Assembly (NCBI GenBank): GCA_020466095.1
Contig: CM035806.1
Location: 165,610,371-165,674,370 of the forward strand
DNA: 64,000 nucleotides
Source: Chlorops oryzae
Taxonomy: Eukaryota; Arthropoda; Insecta; Diptera; Chloropidae
Direction: 5' to 3'
The notes below the pieces were generated by a model. It was not told where the DNA came from and did no database searches. It saw only the letters and a list, made by a program, of their open reading frames with translations. Each line of letters starts with the position of its first letter. The stretch's first letter is position 1. The translations under genes were made by a program, and so were the position numbers. Below are positions 9,838-23,577 of the stretch, piece after piece.

Positions 9838-12393
9838 TAGCCTTGGAGCTAACAAAAATCCTTTCAAACTTATTTTTTGAAAAAAAAAATTTTTCCGCTA
9901 GTTATTAGCCGTCAAAGTTTTCGGTAATGGCTTTTTTAAAAATTCATAAATCGCGAAGAGTTTATCGAAACTCAACGTTCATTGCATCAAAATTTTCATA
10001 AATTAATGTACTTTTCCATAAAAATATTTTTTGTAAATAAAAAATAAATTTTTCCTAAAAAGAAATTCCAGTTATCTTTTTAATTGAAAATTTAAAAAAC
10101 TTCTCGACCTGTAGAATTTTTTTTGCCAATTTTATTCAATTCTACAATCTTTATGAAAAATTTTGGTAAAAAAAAAAATCGGTTATCTATAGTAGGTCAA
10201 AAGTTATGCATATTTTTGTGACCCCACTTCTACCTCTAGCGTACGTTTTCACGCGCGAGTTTGGTTGATTTCTTAGTGAAATTCTTGAGCTTGGTTTCAA
10301 ACCATTTTACTAACAATGCACTGGCTCAGGATGACTCTGCTGATTAACATGGCCTCAGTCAAGCTACAAGAGGCCGAAATAGTGCCAGAGTAGCTCGGTC
10401 GATTGTAAAATTGCCTTCAGACTTCATCTCCACACTAGAATCATTAGCAGATGAGGTCAAGGTAATAGGTGAATGGGTGAATTAAAAAAAAAAAAAAAAA
10501 ACCAATTCGAAATTTTCTGGGTGCGATTGGTGAAACTGAATTGCTCCCACATAACAATAAAGAATATTGGACTAGAATTTTTGAAATATTATATAAATGG
10601 GAAAGGTTCTTACTCTTTGAATAATCAGGTACATTAAAATATGAAAATTTAGTCCGTTTCATTTTATTGTGAATAAGACGGTTAGGTTGTAACATGTTTT
10701 TTATTTTATTTTTAATTTTTTTTTTTAATTTAAATTTTTTTTTTTTTTTTTTTTTTTTAATTATTTATTTATTTTATTTTTTTAATTTTTATTTTTTTTT
10801 CTCAAAGTGGTAAGCCTTTCAAATATCAAATATTTTGCGTGAAAAGTATCTTCTCGACCTTAGATGGAACTTCAATCCATGAATCGTTTTAAGGAACTTC
10901 TTTATTTGAATTAAACAACCTGATAACTCTTTCCACTTCCTTTAATTATTCGTACTTGAAACTCCTTGTTGTATGCATAAAAATGAAACGCGTGGCCCAT
11001 TTTACAAGGCTGGTTTTCATTCAATACCTGCTACATTCCCTTTCTTCTGCTAACCGAACGTCGTCCACCCACATTCGTCTCTCTCCGTCTCCGACACGAC
11101 CGGAGCGTGTTAAGTCCTTTATTCTTGTAGTTTATATGCATGTGAATAACTTTTTTAATGATTTGAAGTCCAAAGGATATGCAACAGCAAAACTGTAAAT
11201 TATTTGTCTTTCCGCTATCTATTCGTTCAAAGTCGTCGGCTGGGGTTTTTTTCACGTATATATTGCTTTGCTTTGGTGCAACCTCGACGGATCCATTCTG
11301 TTGTTTGCCAGTGTTTTTTTGTTGTGTTCCCCCCCCCTCGGTTTTTTCTCCCATTTTTATTTTTTTATTTTTTATTATCTCTTTTTTCGTTTGTTTGTTC
11401 CGCCACGATTCGCAGTGTGTTACTTTTTAGCCATTCACCATCAGTATTTGCGGCTAAGTTACTGCTCCTCGTACATAATGAATGCAATTTTCAAGTTTTC
11501 TGCACTCATTATCGCCGCATCAGGAAACGAATCCACTTCTCTTTGGTGCTTCTTTCGTCGTGCGATTGTGTTTTCGCTTGTTTGCCCTTTAAACTATCTG
11601 GGCGCGTGTGTACAACACACCAGTGTTCCCCTTCATATACACGTTCACTGTGCTGTTGATTGTCGGAATATGTAAATTCTTCTCGAAAAGAAAAAAAGAA
11701 AATTCACACTAAATTCAGCATGTGGCTTTGCCGCACAGTGGGTCTAAATCACAATGAAATACGAAAAGAGTTCCATTATATTTATTTTTTCTAATTATAT
11801 ATTTCCTTTTATTTTACAAGGGTACAATTTTTCTAAGAGAAACGAAAAAGAAAGACAAAGTATTGAAAAGAATTCTTAATAAGAAACCAAAAGAAAACCA
11901 CTGCAGACTCTATCAATTTTAAAGCTGAGAGGCATCGTCATATTTTTAATTCTCCATTTTTTTAATTTAAATAATAACTTACACCTATGAAATTCCGTAT
12001 AGATAATTTTATTTGACATTTAAAAAGTCCGTTGTATCTTAGAAAAATTAAACAGAAAAAATATGAAATTATAAATCAGTCACTTCTCTTGAATATTCTG
12101 TAATTTGGTGGTTAATCCTTAAGGCATAAGTATGTACCTCCATAAGGTTGTCCATATCTTAAGGTTCATAAATTGATGATCTTCAGATCAGATCTGATCG
12201 CATTCGAGTCGAAGCACATGTAAAAATATAAGGAGTTTCTAAGCCTGATAAGCCGAAGCTATGTACGAGTATATCTTAGCTTCTTTGCTTCTCTGCATAT
12301 TCCATTTAAGAGGAGTCGTAAATGCTTTTAATTGTGAAACATTGTATGATTTTATTGAGTTGAATATTTAATAAACATGGCGAAAATTATTTA
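9838..12393. other. No recognised gene; AT-rich with long T/A runs
   Basis: Holds homopolymer-rich DNA at 10470-10800. A T-rich stretch at 11180-11680 has three overlapping frames of 83-151 codons, which reflect composition and not coding. 11030-11110 is richer in C and resembles leader or regulatory DNA. No splice-bounded exon is defensible. Confidence 0.35.
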
Positions 12394-13233
12394 ATGTCAC
12401 AGCTGCCACATGCAACATGCCAAATTCAATATTCCACATGCACAATGCAACATTTCACATACAACATTCCAAATGCAACATTTCACATGCAACATTCACA
12501 TGCAACATTCACATGCAACATTTCACATGCAACATTTCACATACAACATGCCACATGCATCTTTTCTCATACAACATGCCAAATACAACATTCCACATGC
12601 AAAATTTCACATACATCATTCTATATGCAACATTCCACATGTAAAATGTCACATGCAACATTTCACATACAACATGCCACATGCATCTTTTCTCATACAA
12701 CATGCCAAATACAACATTCCACATGCGAAATTTCACATACATCATTCTATATGCAACATTCCACATGTAAAATGTCACATGCAACATTTCACATACAACA
12801 CAAAACGCTCAAAATGCAAATACACATACATGCAACACATACATCATTCTATACAGACATCCACAATAAAATTCACATGCATACATTTCACATACATACA
12901 CAAAATGCCAAATACAACATGCCACATGCAAAAATGCAACATTTCACATGCATCTTCTCATACACATGCAAATACAACATTCACATGCAACAATTTCACA
13001 CACATCATTCTATATGCAACAATCCACATACAACATGCAACATTTCACATACAACATGCCACATGCATCTTTTCTCATACAACATGCAAATACAACATTC
13101 CACATGCGAAATTTCACATACATCATTCTATATGCAACATTCCACATGTAAAATGTCACATGCAACATTTCACTTGCAACACAAAACGCTAAAAATGCAA
13201 CATGACACATACAAAAAGCAACATGCAACATGA
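12394..13233. repeat. CATGCAACAT minisatellite with ~126-bp higher-order repeat
   Basis: Degenerate runs of ~10-13-bp words such as acatgcaacatttcac. A longer unit repeats with a 126-bp shift (tttcacatacaacatgccac at 12535 and 12661) and returns near 13043. Several frames stay open (279 and 260 codons) because the short unit lacks stops. The peptides are only M/H/F/T/C/N strings and should not be called genes. Confidence 0.85.
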
Positions 13234-15932
13234 TACATGTTACTTACCACATTAAATACGCTTCCAGTGCAATTTTTACAACAATTCTAGATCACGGTTC
13301 CTCCTCGTGCACTAAAATGCACCTTCTCTTACCTTAAGTGTAGATCACCCCTTTCCCAGCAAGAGAACACACTCGGATTGATGCAAAGCGGGAGAAGAAA
13401 CTGAACTAGTCCTGGTAAGGACTAATGAATGCGATAACAGTTTTAATCCTATTCTATTTCCTAAAGGGCATTAGTTGTTATTCTTGCTTTCATTTGTAAC
13501 AATCATTCGGAGGGCACAACTACAACAACAGAAACAACAACAGCAACGAGAACACAATGAATAAAGAAAAGCAACAATGGCAAGCGTAAAAGAACACTTT
13601 AATTTAAATGTCGGAAGTAAGGAACAGCTAAACAAGAAACAAAAAGCAAAAACGCTGCTAAACTTCAACACCAAAACAAAAGAAAACGAGATGAAATCAC
13701 AAATGGAAAGAAGGAAAGGCAAGAATAAACCGACCGGCCGCGGCGGTACTCTGGAATGCAGCAATACAACAACAACGCCGACAAAAACAACAAAAACAAC
13801 AATAACAACAATAACAATAACGACGAAAATAGCAGTAGCAATAACAACTAGAACGGGCACCCAAAACAACGGAGTCATTGCAATTTGTTGCTGATGAAAA
13901 TAAATTCACGTCATCAACATTTCCTTGCTGTGGTAACAAAAGCCACGCTTCCATGCTTTACGCACACAAAGCCATGAACGCAAAAATGGAAAAAAGAAAA
14001 ATAAAGACCACAAAAACAAAAATCCTCGCATGCATGCATTTGGTCATGAACAGCTAGAGTACTCTGATCCTGATCCCTTCAATCCTTGTGATTGTGTTGT
14101 GTTTCTTTCTTTGAAATGTTCATGTTTTTTTTTTTGTGTTATTTTGTTTATTTTCTCTTTTCTCATTTCTTGTTCGTTCGTCCTTTCTTTTTCGATATCC
14201 ACGCTTTGGTTATTCGGTATGTTCATTACTTTCATCTCTCCTCTCCAGTGCGCACAGCGAATGAGTGAGTGAGTGAGGGCCAAACGAAAGTGCAGCAGCA
14301 AAACAAATCTGAAAGAAAAATGAAACGGCACAAAAATTCCAGCACAAATCTAGGCGCATTACATTGAATGGAGAGGACGCATGCAGAGACACACACACAC
14401 ACACACATCTCTACATACATACATGCACAGACGGCTGCCGTAGCCGGCTGAAAGCAAAAGTGTGAATTATGCCATTGCAAAGGAATGCAATCAACGGAAT
14501 TGTAATTTAGCGGAAACGGATGTGCGGCGTTGAGTTAGGAGCTCGCTCTTCTGATAGACTCAAGCGTATGTGTGTGTGAGTGTATGCGTGAAGACTGTGT
14601 GCGCGAGTGTGGATATCGCTTAAACTTGCGTGCGGCTATTTTGCTTCTTAATCGAGGTTTAAGCATTGAATGCATACAATAAACAATGATTTTGGAAATT
14701 TTGCATCGTCAACAATTTTGAGAATCCGAATGTGGAATCGGAATGAGAATCCTTCAAACTTGTCCTCAAGATGTCTGTATACACAACATGACCGAGATCA
14801 TGTCTTTCGCTTAGCAAAGTGAAGATTCTTACTGTTCCAACAACTATAGTTATATTTAGTTCACTTGATTCTGGAAAGAAATTTCTAGCAATAACAAAGG
14901 TTTCCTTAAGATCCGGTCAGGTTTTCATGAAAACTATCGATCAATCATCCCGTGTTATAGTGAAGCTGTAAATCAATAATTCCTTTTCGAAGCTATCTGG
15001 GAAAAGGTCAAAATTCGAAAAGCAATATTCTTACAAAATCTTTAAAAAAAAAACTACATTAAAAAATAATACTTTACACTTTTACACAATTCCGGATTCC
15101 GGATTCTGGATTTTTCCCTCATTTTTTGAAATATGTATATTTCAAAATTCCGGTTTTCATAATTCCGCATTTCATGTTTTCCGAAATATATTCCGGAATT
15201 AATTAAGAAATTGATAAACTAATAATATTAGTCTAATATAGACTTCAATTTTTGTGCTAAATCGAATCTCCTGGTGACGCTGATCATTTCTATATATATT
15301 TTGTATGGTCTTTCTCGACTGGCTCTGAGTCACAATTTGTATCGGGTGTAAGAACTTTCATCTACACTGAGAATTTTTTCAACAAAATTACATATAAATT
15401 AAATTATTTTTCAGTGTACTCTAAATTTTGTGCATATAATTCCGAGTATTACTTTTCATTAAGCACCATTTAAATGCAAATTTTAATTCTCTCCTTTTTC
15501 CTTTGTTTTTTCGTTCTTTCTGAATAGTTCAACGCAAACGCTAGTGACCGATTCTTTGGAGCGATGAGGCCAAATTAAACAAAAGAAAGACCTTACCTCT
15601 CAAACCCCGAGGAAATGACCGGAATCTAATGGATCTCGAACGAAATTATTGGCATAGCTTAACGTTAAGTATTAAAATAAAAATAATACAATGCATGTAA
15701 AATTTTGTCACTCTGTCAAATAACTGTGCTATATGAATTTGTGATTGTGATTGTCAAACTTATTTTAATCATTAATGTAAGAGAAAAGTCTATGTTTTCA
15801 ATGCCAATAAATTAAGAATAATAGAGGAAAGAAAAGTTGTAAAAATCCTATTAAGAAACACCACAATTAAACAGGTGAATCCAAAAAATGTATTCTTTCC
15901 TTTTTAAAAACTAACGGCTTTTAGTAAACGCC
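13234..15932. other. Unique non-coding sequence with microsatellites
   Basis: CAA/CAACAG-rich DNA at 13505-13860, a short GAGT repeat near 14260, (CA)n at 14391-14407 and GT-rich sequence near 14565. The part 13500-14680 has mixed composition and poly-Q-type triplets typical of fly untranslated or regulatory DNA. I find no exon with supported boundaries. Confidence 0.35.
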
Positions 15933-18900
15933 AAAATAATACCAAAAAACCAAAATTTTCAAAACCCCAAAATTCCCAGTAGTTTCCGAGATATAACGAC
16001 TTCAAGTTTCGGATTCCACCTTCTGTTTTTCCTGTTCGCCTGGTGAATCAGAAAAATTTTTGAACTGAAATCCGCATTTCTCGGGCATATGATTTTCTCG
16101 ATAGCTAAAGTCTTTTTTGAAACTTCGGCGGTAAGTATGCAATCTTTTGAGCCTCCAGAGCACTTTGCAATGAATAAATTTTTAATATTTCCTTGGGTAA
16201 GGAAAATGGAAAATGTGCTTCAAAAAGGGAGAAAACGTGGAATTTTCCAGGAATTTTCTGCACGGGAATTTTCTTTAGCATCCGACGAATCATTTAAGAA
16301 AAAAAAATTTTCAAAAACCCTGTAGGAAATGTCATTTTGATACAGTTAAACCCGATAAACTTACCTTATTCAAAAACATATAACGGCTTTATTTTCCCGC
16401 CAAAAAAAATATTTCAAAAAAACTTCAAAAAATAATCAAAAAACCAAAATTTTCAAAACCCCAAAATTCCCAGTAGTTTCCGAGATATAACGACTTCAAG
16501 TTTCGGATTCCACCTTCTGTTTTTCCTGTTCGCCTGGTGAATCAGAAAAATTTTTGAACTGAAATCCGCATTTCTCGGGCATATGATTTTCTCGATAGCT
16601 AAAGTCTTTTTTGAAACTTCGGCGGTAAGTATGCAATCTTTTGAGCCTCCAGAGCACTTTGCAATGAATAAATTTTTAATATTTCCTTGGGTAAGGAAAA
16701 TGGAAAATGTGCTTCAAAAAGGGGGAAAACGTGGAATTTTCCAGGAATTTTCTGCACGGGAATTTTCTTTAGCATCCGACGAATCATTTAAGAAAAAAAA
16801 ATTTTCAAAAACCCTGTAGGAAATGTCATTTTGATACAGTTAAACCCGATAAACTTACCTTATTCAAAAACATATAACGGCTTTATTTTCCCGCCAAAAA
16901 AATATTTAAAAAAAAACTTCAAAAAATAATCAAAAAACCAAAATTTTCAAAACCCAAAATTCCCAGTAGTTTCCGAGATATAACGACTTCAAGTTTCGGA
17001 TTCCACCTTCTGTTTTTCCTGTTCGCCTGGTGAATCAGAAAAATTTTTGAACTGAAATCCGCATTTCTCGGGCATATGATTTTCTCGATAGCTAAAGTCT
17101 TTTTTGAAACTTCGGCGGTAAGTATGCAATCTTTTGAGCCTCCAGAGCACTTTGCAATGAATAAATTTTTAATATTTCCTTGGGTAAGGAAAATGGAAAA
17201 TGTGCTTCAAAAAGGGGGAAAACGTGGAATTTTCCAGGAATTTTCTGCACGGGAATTTTCTTTAGCATCCGACGAATCATTTAAGAAAAAAAAATTTTCA
17301 AAAACCCTGTAGGAAATGTCATTTTGATACAGTTAAACCCGATAAACTTACCTTATTCAAAAACATATAACGGCTTTATTTTCCGCCAAAAAAAATATTT
17401 CAAAAAAACTTCAAAAAATAATCAAAAAACCAAAATTTTCAAAACCCAAAATTCCCAGTAGTTTCCGAGATATAACGACTTCAAGTTTCGGATTCCACCT
17501 TCTGTTTTTCCTGTTCGCCTGGTGAATCAGAAAAATTTTTGAACTGAAATCCGCATTTCTCGGGCATATGATTTTCTCGATAGCTAAAGTCTTTTTTGAA
17601 ACTTCGGCGGTAAGTATGCAATCTTTTGAGCCTCCAGAGCACTTTGCAATGAATAAATTTTTAATATTTCCTTGGGTAAGGAAAATGGAAAATGTGCTTC
17701 AAAAAGGGGAAAACGTGGAATTTTCCAGGAATTTTCTGCACGGGAATTTTCTTTAGCATCCGACGAATCATTTAAGAAAAAAAAATTTTCAAAAACCCTG
17801 TAGGAAATGTCATTTTGATACAGTTAAACCCGATAAACTTACCTTATTCAAAAACATATAACGGCTTTATTTTCCCGCCAAAAAAAATATTTCAAAAAAA
17901 CTTCAAAAAATAATCAAAAAACCAAAATTTTCAAAACCCCAAAATTCCCAGTAGTTTCCGAGATATAACGACTTCAAGTTTCGGATTCCACCTTCTGTTT
18001 TTCCTGTTCGCCTGGTGAATCAGAAAAATTTTTGAACTGAAATCCGCATTTCTCGGGCATATGATTTTCTCGATAGCTAAAGTCTTTTTTGAAACTTCGG
18101 CGGTAAGTATGCAATCTTTTGAGCCTCCAGAGCACTTTGCAATGAATAAATTTTTAATATTTCCTTGGGTAAGGAAAATGGAAAATGTGCTTCAAAAAGG
18201 GGAAAACGTGGAATTTTCCAGGAATTTTCTGCACGGGAATTTTCTTTAGCATCCGACGAATCATTTAAGAAAAAAAAATTTTCAAAAACCCTGTAGGAAA
18301 TGTCATTTTGATACAGTTAAACCCGATAAACTTACCTTATTCAAAAACATATAACGGCTTTATTTTCCCGCCAAAAAAAATATTTCAAAAAAACTTCAAA
18401 AAATAATCAAAAAACCAAAATTTTCAAAACCCAAAATTCCCAGTAGTTTCCGAGATATAACGACTTCAAGTTTCGGATTCCACCTTCTGTTTTTCCTGTT
18501 CGCCTGGTGAATCAGAAAAATTTTTGAACTGAAATCCGCATTTCTCGGGCATATGATTTTCTCGATAGCTAAAGTCTTTTTTGAAACTTCGGCGGTAAGT
18601 ATGCAATCTTTTGAGCCTCCAGAGCACTTTGCAATGAATAAATTTTTAATATTTCCTTGGGTAAGGAAAATGGAAAATGTGCTTCAAAAAGGGGGAAAAC
18701 GTGGAATTTTCCAGGAATTTTCTGCACGGGAATTTTCTTTAGCATCCGACGAATCATTTAAGAAAAAAAAATTTTCAAAAACCCTGTAGGAAATGTCATT
18801 TTGATACAGTTAAACCCGATAAACTTACCTTATTCAAAAACATATAACGGCTTTATTTTCCCGCCAAAAAAAATATTTCAAAAAAACTTCAAAAAATAAT

Positions 18901-21890
18901 CAAAAAACCAAAATTTTCAAAACCCCAAAATTCCCAGTAGTTTCCGAGATATAACGACTTCAAGTTTCGGATTCCACCTTCTGTTTTTCCTGTTCGCCTG
19001 GTGAATCAGAAAAATTTTTGAACTGAAATCCGCATTTCTCGGGCATATGATTTTCTCGATAGCTAAAGTCTTTTTTGAAACTTCGGCGGTAAGTATGCAA
19101 TCTTTTGAGCCTCCAGAGCACTTTGCAATGAATAAATTTTTAATATTTCCTTGGGTAAGGAAAATGGAAAATGTGCTTCAAAAAGGGGGAAAACGTGGAA
19201 TTTTCCAGGAATTTTCTGCACGGGAATTTTCTTTAGCATCCGACGAATCATTTAAGAAAAAAAAAATTTTCAAAAACCCTGTAGGAAATGTCATTTTGAT
19301 ACAGTTAAACCCGATAAACTTACCTTATTCAAAAACATATAACGGCTTTATTTTCCCGCCAAAAAAAATATTTCAAAAAAACTTCAAAAAATAATCAAAA
19401 AACCAAAATTTTCAAAACCCCAAAATTCCCAGTAGTTTCCGAGATATAACGACTTCAAGTTTCGGATTCCACCTTCTGTTTTTCCTGTTCGCCTGGTGAA
19501 TCAGAAAAATTTTTGAACTGAAATCCGCATTTCTCGGGCATATGATTTTCTCGATAGCTAAAGTCTTTTTTGAAACTTCGGCGGTAAGTATGCAATCTTT
19601 TGAGCCTCCAGAGCACTTTGCAATGAATAAATTTTTAATATTTCCTTGGGTAAGGAAAATGGAAAATGTGCTTCAAAAAGGGGAAAAACGTGGAATTTTA
19701 AAGAAATTTTCTGCACGGGAATTTTCTTTAGCATCCGACGAATCATTTAAGAAAAAAAAATTTTCAAAAACCCTGTAGGAAATGTCATTTTGATACAGTT
19801 AAACCCGATAAACTTACCTTATTCAAAAACATATGGGGGGGGGGGGGGGGGGGAGCCTCAGAGCACTTTGCAATGAATAAATTTTTAATATTTCCTTGGG
19901 TAAGGAAAATGGAAAATGTGCTTCAAAAAGGGGAAAACGTGGAATTTTAGAATTTTCTGCACGGAATTTTCTTTAGCATCCGACGAATCATTTAAGAAAA
20001 AAAAATTTTCAAAAACCCTGTAGGAAATGTCATTTTGATACAGTTAAACCGATAAACTTACCTTATTCAAAAAATATAACGGCTTTATTTTCCCGCAAAA
20101 AAAATATTCAAAAAAACTTCAAAAAATAATCAAAAAACCAAAATTTTCAAAACCAAAATTCCCAGTAGTTTCCGAGATATAACGACTTCAAGTTTCGGAT
20201 TCCACCTTCTGTTTTTCCTGTTCGCCTGGTGAATCAGAAAAATTTTTGAACTGAAATCCGCTTTCTCGGGCATATGATTTTCTCGATAGCTAAGTCTTTT
20301 TGAAACTTCGGCGGTAAGTATGCAATCTTTTGAGCCTCCAGAGCACTTTGCAATGAATAAATTTTTAATATTTCCTTGGGTAAGGAAAATGGAAAATGTG
20401 CTTAAAAGGGGAAAACGTGGAATTTTCCAGGAATTTTCTGCACGGGAATTTTCTTTAGCATCCGACGAATCATTTAAGAAAAAAAAATTTTCAAAAACCC
20501 TGTAGGAAATGTCATTTTGATACAGTTAAACCGATAAACTTACCTTATTCAAAAAATATAACGGCTTTATTTTCCGCAAAAAAATATTTCAAAAAAACTT
20601 CAAAAATAATCAAAAAACCAAAATTTTCAAACCCCAAAATTCCAGTAGTTCCGAGATATAACGACTTCAAGTTTCGGATTCCACCTTCTGTTTTTCTGTT
20701 CGCCTGGTGAATCAGAAAATTTTTGAACTGAAATCCGCATTTCTCGGCATATGATTTTCTCGATAGCTAAAGTCTTTTTTGAAACTTCGGCGGTAAGTAT
20801 GCAATCTTTTGAGCCTCCAGAGCACTTTGCAATGAATAAATTTTTAATATTTCCTTGGGTAAGGAAAATGGAAAATGTGCTTCAAAAAGGGGAAAACGTG
20901 GAATTTTCCAGGAATTTTCTGCACGGGATTTTCTTTAGCATCCGACGAATCATTTAAGAAAAAAATTTTCAAAAACCCTGTAGGAAATGTCATTTTGATA
21001 CAGTTAAACCCGATAAACTTACCTTATTCAAAAACATATAACGGCTTTATTTTCCGCCAAAAAAATTTTCAAAAAAAACTTCAAAAAATAATCAAAAAAC
21101 CAAAATTTTCAAAACCCCAAAATTCCCAGTAGTTTCCGAGATATAACGACTTTAAGTTTCGGATTCCACCTTCTGTTTTTCCTGTTCGCCTGGTGAATCA
21201 GAAAAATTTTTGAACTGAAATCCGCATTTCTCGGGCATATGATTTTCTCGATAGCTAAAGTCTTTTTTGAAACTTCGGCGGTAAGTATGCAATCTTTTGA
21301 GCCTCCAGAGCACTTTGCAATGAATAAATTTTTAATATTTCCTTGGGTAAGGAAAATGGAAAATGTGCTTCAAAAAGGGGGAAAACGTGGAATTTTCCAG
21401 GAATTTTCTGCACGGGAATTTTCTTTAGCATCCGATGAATTATTTAAGAAAAAAAAATTTTCAAAAACCCTGTAGGAAATGTCATTTTGATACAGTTAAA
21501 CCCGATAAACTTACCTTATTCAAGAAAATATAACGGCTTTATTTTCCCGCCAAAAAATATATTTCAAAAAAACTTCAAAAAATAATCAAAAAACCAAAAT
21601 TTTCAAAACCCCAAAATTCCCAGTAGTTTCCGAGATATAACGACTTTAAGTTTCGGATTCCACCTTCTGTTTTTCCTGTTCGCCTGGTGAATCAGAAAAA
21701 TTTTTGAACTGAAATCCGCATTTCTCGGGCATATGATTTTCTCGATAGCTAAAGTCTTTTTTGAAACTTCGGCGGTAAGTATGCAATCTTTTGAGCCTCC
21801 AGAGCACTTTGCAATGAATAAATTTTTAATATTTCCTTGGGTAAGGAAAATGGAAAAACTGCGTCAAATAGGGTGAAAGTGTGGAATTTT
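15933..21890. repeat. ~493-bp satellite, about 12 tandem units
   Basis: The marker catatgattttctcgatag recurs with spacings of 492-495 bp from 16083 to 21730. Units before 19.8 kb are almost identical, differing mostly by one base in A or G runs. A 78-codon frame (MIFSIAKVFFETSA...) recurs, but two units (17568, 18061) shift it by a single G loss, so it is not under coding constraint. The array ends by decaying into a hexamer repeat. The first unit is partial. Confidence 0.95.
19835..19853. other. 19-base G homopolymer inside the satellite: probable assembly artefact
   Basis: The G run replaces the middle of a unit: it jumps from '...aaaaacatat' to '...gagcctcagag', dropping about 300 bases. 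Following units to about 21060 show many single-base losses (for example in A and C runs) not seen in earlier units. This is what a low-coverage, unpolished read junction looks like. Confidence 0.75.
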
Positions 21891-22065
21891 AAACTTAAAC
21901 TTAATTTTAAACTTAGACTTAAACTTCAATTTAAACTAAGACTTAAACTTCGACTTATACTTAGACTTGAAGTTAGACTTATACTTAAACTTAGACTTTA
22001 ACCTAGACTTAAACATAGACTTAAACTTTCACTTATACTTAGACTTTAACTTAAACTTCGACTCA
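21886..22065. repeat. Hexamer array (aaactt/agactt)
   Basis: Period 6-12 bp, directly continuing from the satellite end. Low complexity; the 73-codon frame across it (LDLYLNLDFNLDLN...) is a repeat translation. Confidence 0.85.
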
Positions 22066-22450
22066 TTATATGCAACATATGGAACAACTGCAACATATGC
22101 AAGAAATGAAACAAAGGCAACATATGCAACATACGCAACATATGCAACGCAATGTTGCTCGCAGTTTAGCTTACAATGTTTTTCTTAATGTTGCTCGAAA
22201 TTTTGCTGGCAATAATGCTGGAAATGTTGCTGGCAATGTTGCTCGAAATGTTGCTGGCAATGTTGCTCTTAATGTTTCTGCAATGTTGCTGGATATTTTT
22301 CTCGCAGTGTTGCTGTAAATGTTGTTCGCAATGCTGCTGGCAATGTTTCTGAAAATGTTGCTGCGAATGTTGCTAGAAATGTTTCTGGCAATGTTGCTGG
22401 AAATGTTGCTCCACTGTTGCTGGCAATGTTGCTCGCAATGCTGCTGGCTA
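22066..22450. repeat. GCAACATAT array followed by AATGTTGCTGGC 12-mers
   Basis: First ~9-bp gcaacatat units, then ~25 copies of a 12-mer aatgttgctgg/c variant. The 12-mer's reverse complement also contains GCAACATT, the core word of the array at 12.4-13.2 kb. Translations are repeated NVAG/NVAR or SNIA strings and not genes. Confidence 0.85.
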
Positions 22451-23503
22451 TGTGAAAACACGTTTGAGTGGGCGTGGCACAAAAAATAGGCGCGGCAGCG
22501 TTACGAGGTACAAATTTTCGCGTAATACTAAAATAATAAAAATAATAATTATAATAAAAAATTTGAATGTGCTTTGAATTGTGCTAATTTTTTGAAAATT
22601 TTTCTTATTTTGGGCCCATTTTGGCTACATTTTGGCGTGCATTGGGCTCGATTTTGGGCGCGTTTCTTCACTACCCATGCCCGGTTTGGGCTCGATTTGG
22701 TCGCGAGACTGTTCATTATTTGGGCCCGGTTTTGGCCTGCAAAATAAATACAAATATTTTTACTCGGGAATCAGACCTAAATTTTGTGAAATCAAATGTT
22801 TAACTTAACTGATTCACGAAGTGAAATTAAGTTACGTTCCATTAAGAGTACAGGCTCCCTTTGCTATGACAAATCATTAACTAATTTATGTTAAGTAATA
22901 CAGTCGCAACTCTTTTATATATGTATATATAAGAAGAAGAAAAATGCCCTACAAATGTAGTGAAAAATCTTTTAGAAAATTCGCTATAGAGAGACTGTAT
23001 ATCGTTGAGTCACGACTTACTGAGCCATTTTCAGTGAAGTCACATCGAACTGAAATTAACACAGCTTTTATTTTGTTTGGTTTACAAAAAAAAATAAAAA
23101 AAATTTCCGCATGAGAAGAGGAAATCAAAAAAGGACAAAAAGAAATTCAAAAGTACTTTGAGATAAATGATCAAACAAGGTAATCCGGAAATCGTACGCG
23201 CAACAGGATTTACGACCACAATGGTTAAAAAAAGAGAGAGAGAGAGAAGTGAAAAGAAACTGCCCGCTAAAGCATATCTGAAAGCAAATCGTCAAAAAAA
23301 AAAAAATAACAAGAATTTATAAATCAAAAATGCACTCAAAGCCCTCACAAGCCAGCGCGGTTCGGTGCGGTGCGGTGCGATGCGTTGCGGCTTGTCATTG
23401 GAATTAAGAGCGCTTTAGACAGAGCGGAACAAGTTTTTTTCGGCTCTTTTTTGTTGTTTTATGTGTTTTTGAAATGTTTTTGGTTTTTGAACCGCTGTAA
23501 AAA
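22451..23503. other. No recognised gene; short repeats
   Basis: Contains a degenerate ttgggc/gatttggg repeat (22605-22740), a GA run (23228-23248) and a GGTGC run (23355-23390). The latter two lie within 300 bp of the promoter of the small gene at 23578. Confidence 0.4.
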
Positions 23504-23512
23504 TATATAAAA
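23504..23512 (+). promoter_or_regulatory. TATA box of the small secreted-peptide gene
   Basis: TATATAAAA, 74 bases before the ATG at 23578. A start site about 30 bases downstream would be near 23535, which excludes the earlier ATG at 23536 as the main initiator. Confidence 0.5.
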
Positions 23513-23577
23513 ACCACGATACCGCCAAACCAAAAATGAAAGTTCGTTACACAACAGCATCGAAAGGATTAGCGAGA

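Noticed and set aside
11204..11675. 151- and 135-codon overlapping frames
   Set aside because: T-rich sequence open in three frames at once; Phe/Cys/Leu-heavy translation with no family resemblance.
12394..13233. 279- and 260-codon open frames
   Set aside because: They are translations of a short tandem repeat, open in several frames and on both strands. No start context, domain or codon bias.
16089..21475. Recurrent 78-codon frame (MIFSIAKVFFETSA...) in the satellite
   Set aside because: Repeated only because the units are copies; single-base length changes break it in some units without compensation.
15933..21890. CRISPR array
   Set aside because: Units are ~493 bp, contiguous and without spacers, in a eukaryotic genome. 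No cas-like gene is nearby.
23536..23577. Upstream ATG of the small secreted-peptide gene
   Set aside because: It lies 32 bases from the TATA box, at the expected transcription start, and would bury the signal peptide 14 residues in.
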